From: JAWKNZ01 sp041391425
GTDB lineage: Bacteria; Bdellovibrionota_B; Oligoflexia; Oligoflexales; JAWKNZ01
Direction: 5' to 3'
Length of the DNA: 64,000 nucleotides
Assembly (NCBI GenBank): GCA_041391425.1
Contig: JAWKNZ010000007.1
Coordinates: 1-64,000 of the forward strand
Made by a program: the position numbers and the translations under genes. Positions 9,327-18,562 of the stretch are shown here, in pieces. Numbering within the stretch: position 1 is the stretch's first letter; each line of letters begins with the position of its first letter. The notes below the pieces were generated by a model. The model saw nothing but the letters and a program-made list of their open reading frames with translations. It searched no databases and was not told the origin of the DNA.

Positions 9327-11798
9327 TTAGCTTGGTTGCACTTTCACGTATCTTAAAAGCTCGTCTTTTTCCTTAGTTAATTTAACTAAGGAATCTATAC
9401 GAATAACTCCACCAGGTAGTTTCACCATTCCCAATCCATTAGTTTCCAATACAGCTCTTAATGCATCGTCCCATGGAATATCCTTGAAACTCATATAAAT
9501 TGCTTTTTCACCAATATCCCCAGTAAATGTAAAATTAATATTATTTTCTTCAGCCAAAGTTCGGATAACTTCTTTAAGCCTAGCTCCCTTAAATTCAAGG
9601 CGAACTGGGTGATAACCTGATTGAGAATTTTGTCCCTCGCCACTCTCTTGGCCAATCACATCATCTGCCCCAAGATCCACTGGGACTTCAGAGTTAACTG
9701 GAGCGATGGCAGACTGATTAGAAGCCTCGGGTCCTAAAGTTGTCGAATTTTCCGATGCAAATATATCTAGGTCTGGTGTAGAGTTGTTAGTATTACCATA
9801 ATAATCTGCTCCACTATTACCGTATTCTACTGGTGTTTCTTGCAAACCATTCTCAACTGTACCTTGATAGTTGCCTGTATTTGCCCCTACTTCGACATTA
9901 CTAGTTCCTACATTATTTTGAAAAGTATTATCATTCTCGACACCTTGACTCTGACCTGTCGCTTCAATATAATTATCGGGTTGTGAATTATCTTGCTCCT
10001 GGTCATTTTCTTGAATATTGCTGTAATTCTCATAATCATCATCAAAATCATTGGCAAGTCCTTCCTGCCCTTGATCCTGTGAGACCGCCATAAGTGAAAA
10101 TGGTAAAACAGCATACTTCTCTGTATTGCTTTCATTCTTAACTTCAAATTTTTCTATGTCACTATCAGAATCGCCATCACCATCATCAAAATTATCGATT
10201 TTATCTTCTTCGAATTGATCTCCATCATTATTAAATTGATTGTCTTGATTATTTTGCTGTTGATACTGTTCCTGATATTGTTGGCCATTTTGCTGTTGAT
10301 ATTGTTCCTGATATTGTTGGCCACTTTGCTGATTATAATTTTGATATTCTTGATTATAATTTTGCTGATCATATTGCGCAGAATTCTCTTGCTCATTTTC
10401 ACCGCCACTCGTTTTTATAGAGCTATTGTTTCCTTCTGAGTACTGTGATTGATTTGATAAAATTCCGACGTTATCTTGCTGGCTTCCTTCATTTGAAACA
10501 TTATTCGCAATGGACGACGATACCGCATTAGTTTCATAGCTAAAATCCCCAGGCAAACCATCACTTTCAGTTACTGCATTATTTAAAGGCGCGATTTCAG
10601 TAATTTCCGAGACACTTTCACCAGGTACAGTTGCAAAGGCCCCTTCTCCTGGATCCGGAACTCTAGGCCTCGGTTGTGACTTCGGAAACTCACTCCCCCC
10701 CATTAGCGCTGGGCGAATATTGCCAGAAGTTAATAACTTAGCTTCATTACTAGAAATATCATTAGTATCGACATTTCCTTTATATTTTTCAGGAATAGAA
10801 AAAATTAATAGAACATTTCCATCACGTGTATACATTTTTGGACTTATCATATCCCGCATAGTCAATATAACATCGACATTTTCTTCCTCTCTATTTTCTT
10901 CCATCCTAATAAAGGCAACAGGACTCCTAAACTCACTTGCATCAAGTGCGCGATTTATTTTTTTTCTCAATACGGTATTGTAATACCTAACTAATAATTC
11001 TGGCTGTCCAGCTTTATTTTTTTGTTGAAACAAATCGTATTGAGGAGCACCTCTCGTCATAAGTTCAACTCGAACGAGAGAATTCTGCTCTTGATAATCA
11101 AAGCCCACCCACCAAAGCATTGCTCTCGAAGGAAATATTTCATATGAAGGAAGCATTCCTTGTGTAGTCGTAGATTTTGCGATTTCAGGTATAGAGTGCG
11201 AAGGAATTGGAGATCCGAGTGAATTGATATTAACTACGGCTTCTCCAGTAGGAATATTACTTATCGAGCCTTGAACACCTGAATTTACGGGAGTATTCTC
11301 AGTTGTATTAACCTGCGGTTGTTGATTATTAATCCCAGCAATCGCATTTGCTCTATTAGTTTGAATCTGCTGATTGCTAAAAGGATTTCTTTCAGAAATA
11401 TCTTGTCCATTTAAACTTTCTTGAGGATCTAAAGCACTGTCATTCTCAGAATAGTTATTTTGCTGATAACTGTAATTATTCGCAACACCTTCCTGACTTT
11501 TATTGGCAGTATTCCCACTATCCTCAATATCTATATCATAGTCATTTCTATTTGATGGATCTTTAGAAAATTCATCCACTTCATTAGAAAAATTATTTTC
11601 TTGATCACCCTCTGATTGTAGAGGATTCTCATTATTTGCATTAATATCCCCAGCATCAAGCTCCTCATTACCTACGCTTGATCCATCTAATTGCTCATCC
11701 TGCTGTTGGGTCGAAGTACATGACAGAAAAATCAATATGCAAATAATTCGCAAAGACAGGCTAGAAGCTACGATATTTTTTTTATTGTTCCCAAACAT
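9327..11798 (-). CDS. pilQ: PilQ, N-terminal half: lipoprotein with AMIN and STN domains and a Q/N-rich region
   Basis: An 823-aa reading frame. Lipobox IFLSC puts the lipidated Cys at about residue 27. One AMIN-type peptidoglycan-binding domain lies at about 215-340, followed by a long Q/N/S/Y-rich region with near-tandem QQYQEQYQQQN units (about 430-540) and an acidic stretch. A secretin/TonB short N-terminal (STN) domain is at about 730-800 (FKGARLKEVIRTLAEE). The frame stops at QPS just where the linker to the secretin core should continue. Combined with the next ORF the protein would be about 1250 aa, far longer than the ~700-900 aa of familiar PilQs, the excess being low-complexity sequence. 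Confidence 0.85.
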   Translation of the reverse strand: MFGNNKKNIVASSLSLRIICILIFLSCTSTQQQDEQLDGSSVGNEELDAGDINANNENPLQSEGDQENNFSNEVDEFSKDPSNRNDYDIDIEDSGNTANKSQEGVANNYSYQQNNYSENDSALDPQESLNGQDISERNPFSNQQIQTNRANAIAGINNQQPQVNTTENTPVNSGVQGSISNIPTGEAVVNINSLGSPIPSHSIPEIAKSTTTQGMLPSYEIFPSRAMLWWVGFDYQEQNSLVRVELMTRGAPQYDLFQQKNKAGQPELLVRYYNTVLRKKINRALDASEFRSPVAFIRMEENREEENVDVILTMRDMISPKMYTRDGNVLLIFSIPEKYKGNVDTNDISSNEAKLLTSGNIRPALMGGSEFPKSQPRPRVPDPGEGAFATVPGESVSEITEIAPLNNAVTESDGLPGDFSYETNAVSSSIANNVSNEGSQQDNVGILSNQSQYSEGNNSSIKTSGGENEQENSAQYDQQNYNQEYQNYNQQSGQQYQEQYQQQNGQQYQEQYQQQNNQDNQFNNDGDQFEEDKIDNFDDGDGDSDSDIEKFEVKNESNTEKYAVLPFSLMAVSQDQGQEGLANDFDDDYENYSNIQENDQEQDNSQPDNYIEATGQSQGVENDNTFQNNVGTSNVEVGANTGNYQGTVENGLQETPVEYGNSGADYYGNTNNSTPDLDIFASENSTTLGPEASNQSAIAPVNSEVPVDLGADDVIGQESGEGQNSQSGYHPVRLEFKGARLKEVIRTLAEENNINFTFTGDIGEKAIYMSFKDIPWDDALRAVLETNGLGMVKLPGGVIRIDSLVKLTKEKDELLRYVKVQPS

Positions 11799-11831
11799 AG
11801 CCCTTAAATTCCTTTCTCTTAATTACAACTC

Positions 11832-12872
11832 TTAATGAGCACTTTTTCCACTTTCCGCTTTGGCCTTATCAATATTCTTATCGCTAACAACCGGATCACT
11901 TTGCTTTGCAGCAACATTCGACAATGGCGCTGTTTGTGATTGTCCATTATCTATTTTGACTTCCTCACTTTGAATATCAGCAGCAGGAGAGTTTATAGCT
12001 TTTTCAAGTTCTTTAGCCGGGTCATACGGCTTTAAATCATTTGAATCTAGTTGCATATTTTTCTTCGCAGTGCTCGCCTTTTTTCTCATAAGGACGCTTG
12101 TCTCTGTTTCAAGAAACCCACTACCAGTATTATCTTGATCAATGGCCTCATCCGAATTTGTTTCCGCACCAATTGCTTCCATCAAAATAGCCTGTTTTTC
12201 ATCCGGATGTTCATTTCCTAAATACATCAAACTGTCCTCAAATTGTCTAGTACCATCAGGCGCTAATGTAAACTCTCTTACTTTTAAGAAAGTATCTTCG
12301 ATATTAAAGACCTTGCCACCTTTATTTCCAATAGGATCACCTACCTTAACGATTATTCCTTCTTCTTTAGGTGTCATGATTAATGCTTTTCGTTCTCCAG
12401 TTGATAATTCCCATAAACCAACCACTACCAAGCTATCAATCCGATACCTTTGAAGCACGCTAACAATAGGAATTTCTAAACTACTAGATGGTAAATTTCT
12501 TCTATTCAGCATTGGCGGTACAAATGGATCTGATTTTCCAAATGCCGCATATCTATATTGAGTCGGAGGCTCGACAATATCTTCAACTCTAACACCTTTA
12601 GTGATGCTATTAGCAATATGTTCTGAACTAGAAGAATCTAAGTAAGAATCCCAGTTTATACTTTCCCCTTCTCCCATGTTTGATACTTCTTGTAAATTCT
12701 TATCTGATTCTTTACTAGTTTCATCTTCATTTTTTGTTTGAATAGTATTTCTTGGAATATCATTCCCTAGTGAGGCTTGAGCTATGCACGGTGAGCTCAT
12801 AGAGACAACACTACCTATAATAAAAGCTACATAACGAATTGCGAACTTCAATTTTTCACAATACACTATCAT
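11832..12872 (-). CDS. pilP: PilP, type IV pilus inner-membrane/periplasmic alignment protein
   Basis: PilP links the PilMNO inner-membrane complex to the PilQ secretin. An N-terminal hydrophobic segment (FAIRYVAFIIGSVVSM) is followed by a disordered Glu/Asn/Ser region. The PilP domain spans roughly residues 100-215: FGKSDPFVPP, the VVGLWELSTGERKALIMTP strand pair and GGKVFNIEDTFLKVREF. A long charged C-terminal tail (~130 residues) is unusual. The frame can be extended to a TTG at 12908, but AAAGGA lies next to the ATG at 12872 and 7 nt before a GTG at 12866, so translation probably starts at one of these. It sits 33 bp before pilQ. Confidence 0.85.
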   Translation of the reverse strand: MIVYCEKLKFAIRYVAFIIGSVVSMSSPCIAQASLGNDIPRNTIQTKNEDETSKESDKNLQEVSNMGEGESINWDSYLDSSSSEHIANSITKGVRVEDIVEPPTQYRYAAFGKSDPFVPPMLNRRNLPSSSLEIPIVSVLQRYRIDSLVVVGLWELSTGERKALIMTPKEEGIIVKVGDPIGNKGGKVFNIEDTFLKVREFTLAPDGTRQFEDSLMYLGNEHPDEKQAILMEAIGAETNSDEAIDQDNTGSGFLETETSVLMRKKASTAKKNMQLDSNDLKPYDPAKELEKAINSPAADIQSEEVKIDNGQSQTAPLSNVAAKQSDPVVSDKNIDKAKAESGKSAH

Positions 12873-12929
12873 TTCCTTTAAAATTCGAGACGATATACTT
12901 TGCACCAACCAATAGCTTAATAAATAAAA

Positions 12930-13733
12930 TTATCCCTTTTTATAAATATAATTAGTAGCATTCACATTCTTACCGATCGGACTTGGAGGTGGTGGAGGCA
13001 CATTAGGAGGTGCGCCTGGGTCCGCGGGTGGCTTATTCGAGTCTTTACTTTTAATTGCATTTGTAGAATTATAAAGTACTTCCTCTTTACTAGTCATAGC
13101 ACGATAAATAACCATGGTGCCATTTGCAAGTAACTGCAAAGTATTTCGACTTTCCTTTTGTCTCTGCACTTCAGAATCAACATCTTTAGCAACCGACTTA
13201 GCCTTTGTTTGAGTCTTTTGTTCATGTTTAATTTTAATATCTCTAACATGAACCATCTTTTCCATATTCACTAGACGATCAAAAAAAGCAGCAACTTGCT
13301 GAAACTTCCCCGATATTTCTAGACTTATTGGCAATTCCATATATCGAAATGCAGATCCACTAGCTATTGGTTCTCCGGGATCAAATACCTTCATTTTCAC
13401 TCCAATATCCCTAGCAATAGAAGCAGCTTCCTGAAGAACTTCATCCATTTTAAAGTCATCAGGTAATCTTTTGCTGCTTTCTTTCAATTGTTGTTCAGTG
13501 AAAGATAACTTTTCTTCTAGTTCGGGTATTTTATTTCTCTTTTTTTGTTCACGAGAAAGCTTTCTTTGAACACTATCTAGCTGCCCTTCCATTTGAAGGA
13601 CTTGTTCATCTAATGAAGAACCATCATCAAGATAAGTATAGAATGCCGGTATAACACCTAAAAATCCGCCAAAAAGAAGCCTAGCCCACATTGGCAACAA
13701 TCGATATCTTGCTATTAGTTCTTCCGAATCCAT
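12930..13733 (-). CDS. pilO: PilO, type IV pilus inner-membrane assembly protein
   Basis: A 267-aa bitopic inner-membrane protein. The transmembrane segment is at about residues 15-32 (MWARLLFGGFLGVIPAFY). A coiled coil follows (about 40-85; EEKLSFTEQQLKESSK) and then the ferredoxin-like PilO periplasmic domain with RLPDDFKMDEVLQEAAS and FQQVAAFFDRLVNMEKMVHV, which is typical. It heterodimerises with PilN. A Pro-rich tail (GAPPNVPPPPPSPIG) ends the protein and may be a flexible linker. Order pilN-pilO-pilP is standard. Confidence 0.92.
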   Translation of the reverse strand: MDSEELIARYRLLPMWARLLFGGFLGVIPAFYTYLDDGSSLDEQVLQMEGQLDSVQRKLSREQKKRNKIPELEEKLSFTEQQLKESSKRLPDDFKMDEVLQEAASIARDIGVKMKVFDPGEPIASGSAFRYMELPISLEISGKFQQVAAFFDRLVNMEKMVHVRDIKIKHEQKTQTKAKSVAKDVDSEVQRQKESRNTLQLLANGTMVIYRAMTSKEEVLYNSTNAIKSKDSNKPPADPGAPPNVPPPPPSPIGKNVNATNYIYKKG

Positions 13734-13776
13734 TACAACTAGCCTTAAAACTATTAAATATAGTTACGATAAAAAC

Positions 13777-14526
13777 TTAATTCGCCAAAGCAATTGGCTT
13801 ATTGTTAATTGCCTTTCTATCTTTATAAGAAAGAGTAAGCTGAAAAGCCGGATATTCCTGTAGTTCGGGAAAAAAGGCATCACCAGCACTCCAATACCCA
13901 CCTGTATTACCTTCTCCTTGTAATAAAGTTATCTTTGGCTCTTCCTTCGAAAGGTTTGCACGATTTCCCGAACTAACTGTAGAAAAACCAATAGTTGAAA
14001 TTCTTTCAAGCTTTGTTTGATCAAAGTATACTTGGGTTCTCAAGTCAGAAGGATCCACTTCTTGTAATTTAGTTGAATCAAGCGCAGACATGAATTCAGC
14101 TACCAACAAGCTATCAAAAGATTTGGCCACAATAGTCAAAATATTCTTTTCAGAATCATCAGAAATATAGTTAAACCAAATCCCTTCTGGTTTAAGATTT
14201 TGAACATGTTCCAATAAGATAATAGGAAGAAATCTCGCAATTTTAGAAATTGTTATTTTCTGCAATGCATTCAATTTCTCATTTAGTTTCTCAATATCTT
14301 TATCCAACGCTGCGTATCGTGCAGTCGCCTTTGATATAGTTCTAAATGCTTCATTTTTTTCAGCTATTTCACGTTCAAAATTCGCAATATTATCTTTAAT
14401 ACCATCTAAATAATATTGAGCAGCAAACCATGAAAGGGCTAAACATAGTACGAACATCGCCACCTCTGGTATATACCAATAAGGGCTTTCTATCTCGTCA
14501 ATCGGCGCTAAATTGATTTTAATCAA
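13777..14526 (-). CDS. pilN: PilN, type IV pilus inner-membrane assembly protein
   Basis: A 249-aa protein with the conserved short cytoplasmic motif IKINLAP at the N-terminus, which docks into PilM, then a transmembrane helix (about 22-42), a coiled coil (about 45-95) and a periplasmic ferredoxin-like domain (ISKIARFLPIILLEHVQNLKPEGIWFNYIS). The start is TTG, supported by GAGGAG 7 nt upstream. It lies 80 bp after pilM and 43 bp before pilO. Confidence 0.92.
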   Translation of the reverse strand: MIKINLAPIDEIESPYWYIPEVAMFVLCLALSWFAAQYYLDGIKDNIANFEREIAEKNEAFRTISKATARYAALDKDIEKLNEKLNALQKITISKIARFLPIILLEHVQNLKPEGIWFNYISDDSEKNILTIVAKSFDSLLVAEFMSALDSTKLQEVDPSDLRTQVYFDQTKLERISTIGFSTVSSGNRANLSKEEPKITLLQGEGNTGGYWSAGDAFFPELQEYPAFQLTLSYKDRKAINNKPIALAN

Positions 14527-14605
14527 TTATGTTCTCCTCGCCATAAGGTATATTCGCCTTAAATTCAACAATTGTTCCATGCTATTCTAGCAACTGATAT
14601 GAACA

Positions 14606-15694
14606 TTAAGCTGATGCTGAAACGGTTGAGTCGTTTATAGTTCTCATCGCCAAGCCAACAGCAACGCTATACAGATGACCTTGTGCCAATATATAGTCCA
14701 TTTGAAATCTTCTAGGATTTACATTAACTCTATGAAACGGGTTAACAATCTGTACAGGCACATGTAAAGATGCTGCTACCGCAGCATCAAGTCCTAGAGT
14801 TCTAGATCCTCCACCTGCTAAATACACCCCAGTCAATTGGTTTACTCCTGGAGGAGCTTCACCATTTTGAAAATAATAGTCAACTGTCACTTGTATTTCA
14901 GACACTAATTGCTGATTAACTTCACTTACGACTTCGTGCAAAGTTGGAGGTACTGAATCATCACCTTGGCTGGCTGATATTTTTAAACTTTCCGCATTCT
15001 TTCGATCTACCTCTAAAGCATTTATCAGTCTATTTGTATAGTCATCGCCACCCATAGAGATATCACGGGTATAAAGATATTCACCTCGATGAACGAGGGA
15101 TACTTGGGTAACCGTAGCACCGATATTAACAACTGCTATCAAACCATCAATGATACCGTAATTATATTCAAACATATTAGAAACCGAAAAAACATCGCAA
15201 TCAATCAAACCTGTGCGCATGCCAAGCCCACGTATAACAGTTAAATACTGTTCAACAATTTCTTTTTTTGCCCCAACCAACAATATTGGAATGGTCCCAT
15301 TATGATCAGGCGTACTTGAAAGTTCGTAATAGTCAAAATATAGCTCATCCATATCATGTTGAAAATGCTGCTCTGCTTCATAAAATATTTGTTCATGCAT
15401 TTCCGAAACGTCATCAGTTGGAGTAAATCCAACGCGTTTAATCAAAACAGAACTACCGCTCAAAGCTACAGCGGCTCGCCTGCCTGTTGTTGTAATTTTC
15501 AATTTTCTAATAAGGCCTTTCAAAATTTTTTCTGTAGCTTTTAAATCTTGAATAGCGCCATCAACAACAATTCCCTCAGGCAACAACTCCAGACCAATAG
15601 CACGTAGTTTTTTATCCGTACCACCTGATATCTCCACGACTTTCACCGAGGAAGAACCGATATCAACTGCAACTAACGGACGATTTAGAAACAT
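14606..15694 (-). CDS. pilM: PilM, actin-like cytoplasmic pilus assembly ATPase
   Basis: FtsA/actin-fold protein that binds the PilN cytoplasmic tail. Seen: phosphate-1 motif VAVDIGSSSVKVVEI near the N-terminus, phosphate-2 region AVVNIGATVTQVSLV, and adenosine motif YLAGGGSRTLGLDAAV near the C-terminus. At about 362 aa the length is usual. The ATG at 15694 is preferred over a TTG two codons upstream because AGG lies 8 nt before it. It is the first gene of the minus-strand pil operon. No prepilin, PilB/PilT motor or PilC is in this window, so those lie elsewhere. Confidence 0.94.
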   Translation of the reverse strand: MFLNRPLVAVDIGSSSVKVVEISGGTDKKLRAIGLELLPEGIVVDGAIQDLKATEKILKGLIRKLKITTTGRRAAVALSGSSVLIKRVGFTPTDDVSEMHEQIFYEAEQHFQHDMDELYFDYYELSSTPDHNGTIPILLVGAKKEIVEQYLTVIRGLGMRTGLIDCDVFSVSNMFEYNYGIIDGLIAVVNIGATVTQVSLVHRGEYLYTRDISMGGDDYTNRLINALEVDRKNAESLKISASQGDDSVPPTLHEVVSEVNQQLVSEIQVTVDYYFQNGEAPPGVNQLTGVYLAGGGSRTLGLDAAVAASLHVPVQIVNPFHRVNVNPRRFQMDYILAQGHLYSVAVGLAMRTINDSTVSASA

Positions 15695-16396
15695 ACGCAA
15701 AACCTAGTAAGCTAATTGATTTGAATATAAAAAAAGTTTACTCTCAATATTTTGAGACAAAGCGACTGGAAAAATTTCTCCGATAAATCTAGCCAGGCAC
15801 AACCAGAAAAACAAAAGGTCAACTGCTTCTACCACATTATGGAAATGCCTCATTTAGCAAATGGGACATTTTGGCATTGTAATGGATTTTACAGCCTTGA
15901 AAGCTAAGCTAGCACTCCAAATCCCATTACACCCAATGATCCACAGCTTAAGCTATAGAATCCTTCATTATCTAATTCTTTCATTTCACTATTCCAGCGT
16001 CAACTTACCCACCGCTACAAGATTGCCTATGTCTTAAAGGCAATAGCATCTTCACCAATAGTCTCTTCCTTGCAACCATGATAAGTCATCAATTTTCTTT
16101 TTAAGTTAGATAGTTACGTTTAAGAATGGGAGTATATTGGAATCTATCTACCTTAGATTAACCTATGATTATAGATTAATCTAAACACAGCTATTGTTTT
16201 TCTATGACAACTCATAGATAATTCCTGCCTACTGCTAGGTTAGAAGGCCCATGCATTTATTAGGGGAAACTATTAACCTGAAAGTACTCTTTGCCACTGG
16301 CAAGAAATGAGGAACTTTCAATTTTTTGCAGGATTTGTGTAATTCAAGCTTAGCTCTCTACATGAGACAATGCTTAAAACATTTAGGAGGATTAAA
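15695..16396. other. Divergent intergenic region between pilM and the cystathionine-beta-synthase-like gene
   Basis: About 700 bp without a convincing gene. It should contain the pil operon promoter (minus strand) and the promoter of the downstream plus-strand gene. I found no repeat-family copy, tRNA or clear riboswitch by eye. The TAGATTAA / TTAATCTA pair around 16150-16180 is a small palindrome and could be an operator. AGGAGG at 16385-16390 is the ribosome-binding site of the next gene. Confidence 0.35.
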
Positions 16397-17748
16397 GTGA
16401 AATATGACAATGTATTAGAGGTCATTGGCAACACACCTCTCGTCCGTTTAAATACGGTTGGAGCCGAATTAGATTGTAACCTCTATGCCAAGTGTGAATT
16501 TTTCAATCCAGGTGGCTCAGTAAAAGATCGCATTGCCCGTCAAATGATTGACGATGCCGAAAAAGATGGCAGAATAAAACCAGGTGATACTTTAATCGAG
16601 CCTACAAGCGGAAATACAGGTATTGGTATCGCACTCGCTGGAGCAGTTAAAGGTTATAATGTCATAATCACAATGCCAGAGAAGATGAGCCGGGAAAAGC
16701 AAGTTGTTCTAGAAGCACTAGGAGCTAAAATAATTAGAACGCCAACCGAGGCGGCGTGGGATAGTCCAGAAAGCCACATAGGTGTTGCATTAAGGCTCGA
16801 AAAAGAATTACCTAATGCACATATTTTAGATCAATATGCAAATCCCAGCAACCCAAAGCTCATTATGAAGGCACAGCACAAGAAATAATCGAGGATCTTA
16901 ACGGCAAAGTAGATATGGTAGTAATAGGAGCCGGTACCGGTGGAACCATTTCAGGCGTTGCTCAAAAAACTAAAAGAAGTAAATCCTAATTGCGTAATCA
17001 TCGGCGCTGACCCTGTTGGTTCAATACTAGCTGGAGGCAATCATATAAGCTCATATAAGGTAGAAGGCATTGGTTATGACTTTATTCCAGATGTCCTTAA
17101 CCGCAACTTAATTGATCGTTGGGTAAAAACTAACGACAGAGAATCTTTTTACTAGCAAGGCAACTAATATTAAAAGAAGGGCTTTTATGCGGAGGTTCTT
17201 CAGGCTCAGCTATAGCTGCCGCTTTACAAGAAGCTAAACATTTAAAAGCAGGACAAAACTGCGTCGTTTTATTAGCCGATGGTGTCCGCAATTATATGAC
17301 AAAGTTTGTTGATGATAAATGGATGCAATCCCATCAATTTACTGCCATGGCAGCATTACAAGGAACTGTAAGTGATTTGGTACAACGTAAACAGAACCGC
17401 GACCTAGTTTGCGTCGGCCTAGAAGACAGTTTAGGTAAAGCGATTGATATCATGCAACAAAATCATTTTTCACAAGTACCTGTAACAAATCATGGAAAAC
17501 TGCTTGGGATGCTTAGGGAAAAAGAAATTCTTAAGGAGATGTTATCTGGTAGAGATATCAAAAAAACTACTGTTAAATCGGCTATGAACAAAAATGTTCC
17601 AGCTGTGAAGCTAGAAACCAAAATATCATCACTTCAAGATTTATTATTAAACTCAGGTAGTGCTGTCGTTATCAATGATGATAGCAAACCAGTCCATATA
17701 GTTACAAAAATAGATTTGGTTGAGTGGTTGTCCTCAAAGGCTCCATAG
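16397..17748 (+). pseudogene. Cystathionine beta-synthase-like PLP enzyme with C-terminal CBS pair, three frameshifts
   Basis: Reads across three frames as one ~450-aa protein: a cysteine synthase/CBS-type PLP domain (IGNTPLVRL, PLP Lys in GGSVKDRI, phosphate loop SGNTGIGIA, later GAGTGGTISG and GGSSGSA), then two CBS domains in the last ~120 residues. The predicted reaction is serine or O-acetylserine plus homocysteine or sulfide. The first frame ends near 16888; shifts are needed at AAAG 16855-16858 (one base lost), A6 at 16964-16969 (one extra or two lost) and T5 at 17146-17150 (one lost). The start is GTG at 16397 with AGGAGG 6 nt upstream. Either sequence error or a decaying gene; every catalytic motif remains. 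Confidence 0.8.
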
Positions 17749-17974
17749 CAAACACCCCATTAGAAGCTATCCGATGGGTGAGATATCAAAAAGCAATATC
17801 ACTAAATGCAGCTGATATCCTTACTCATCAGATTAACTTCTCAATCTCTTATTTTATACGCAATGCACTCAATACGGCATTTACCTCGCTTCAAAAAACT
17901 TCTTAATTGAGCAGATTTAGGGTATAATCAGAAAATATAGATACTTTAAAAAAACCATTGGCAACATAAGAATC

Positions 17975-18562
17975 ATGACAACTTATGAAAATCTCATGGC
18001 AGAAACTAGCGAGCTTATACGTAAGTTCCGCAATCCACAATGGGGAGCAACACAACTAAGAAGAGTAGCCATCCTACAGGGCCTTACGGATAATGAGCTG
18101 TTAGAGCTATACCAACTAGGGAAAATACGTAGTTTAAACGCTAAAGTTAATGCCGTTATCGAAGGAGAACCAACTCGTGGTTTGTATATACTACTTTACG
18201 GCCGAGTTTCTATTTATAAAACAGATAAAACAACAGGTAGTATGCATCGTTTGACATTTCTCGAAGAAGGTTCCATTTTCGGTGAGCTCAGTCTTTTTGA
18301 TAACGCTCCACGATCTGCGACCGTCACAACAGAATCTCCATGCCATTTATTCTATTTAGATGCTGAAAACTTCCTACGATACCTCGACTCAAAAGGTGAT
18401 GCGATCAAAACTCGCTTTTACAAGCAATGCGCAGAGGACCTTGCTGATAGATTTCGTAACCAAAACAGCGATTATATCCAAGCACAAAAGCTACTCTGGC
18501 AGTACGCACTGAGAAAAACAAACCCACAAGAATCAGATCATTCAAAAAAATCATGCAACTAA
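17975..18562 (+). CDS. Cyclic-nucleotide-binding-domain protein without HTH
   Basis: A 195-aa protein. Residues about 35-150 form a CRP/PKA-type cNMP-binding beta-roll with LTDNELLELYQLGKIRSL, PTRGLYILLYGRVSIYK and the phosphate-binding cassette EGSIFGELSLFDNAPRSATV, which keeps the Glu and Arg that contact cyclic nucleotides. The C-terminal ~40 residues are helical but no DNA-binding HTH is visible, so it is not a classical CRP/FNR factor. It ends 12 bp inside the convergent FliG-like gene. Confidence 0.8.
   Translation: MTTYENLMAETSELIRKFRNPQWGATQLRRVAILQGLTDNELLELYQLGKIRSLNAKVNAVIEGEPTRGLYILLYGRVSIYKTDKTTGSMHRLTFLEEGSIFGELSLFDNAPRSATVTTESPCHLFYLDAENFLRYLDSKGDAIKTRFYKQCAEDLADRFRNQNSDYIQAQKLLWQYALRKTNPQESDHSKKSCN

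Noticed and set aside
9300..9350. Programmed -1 frameshift signal in pilQ
   Set aside because: No slippery heptamer or following pseudoknot was seen, and similar breaks occur in unrelated genes.
8059..10439. Long plus-strand and alternate-frame ORFs over the pilQ region (Leu/Ile-rich or Asn/Ile/Lys-rich)
   Set aside because: They are shadows of the Gln/Asn-rich coding sequence and have no domain features.
17724..17906. 60-aa ORF after the CBS-like gene
   Set aside because: It overlaps the CBS stop in another frame, has no ribosome-binding site and no protein-like composition.
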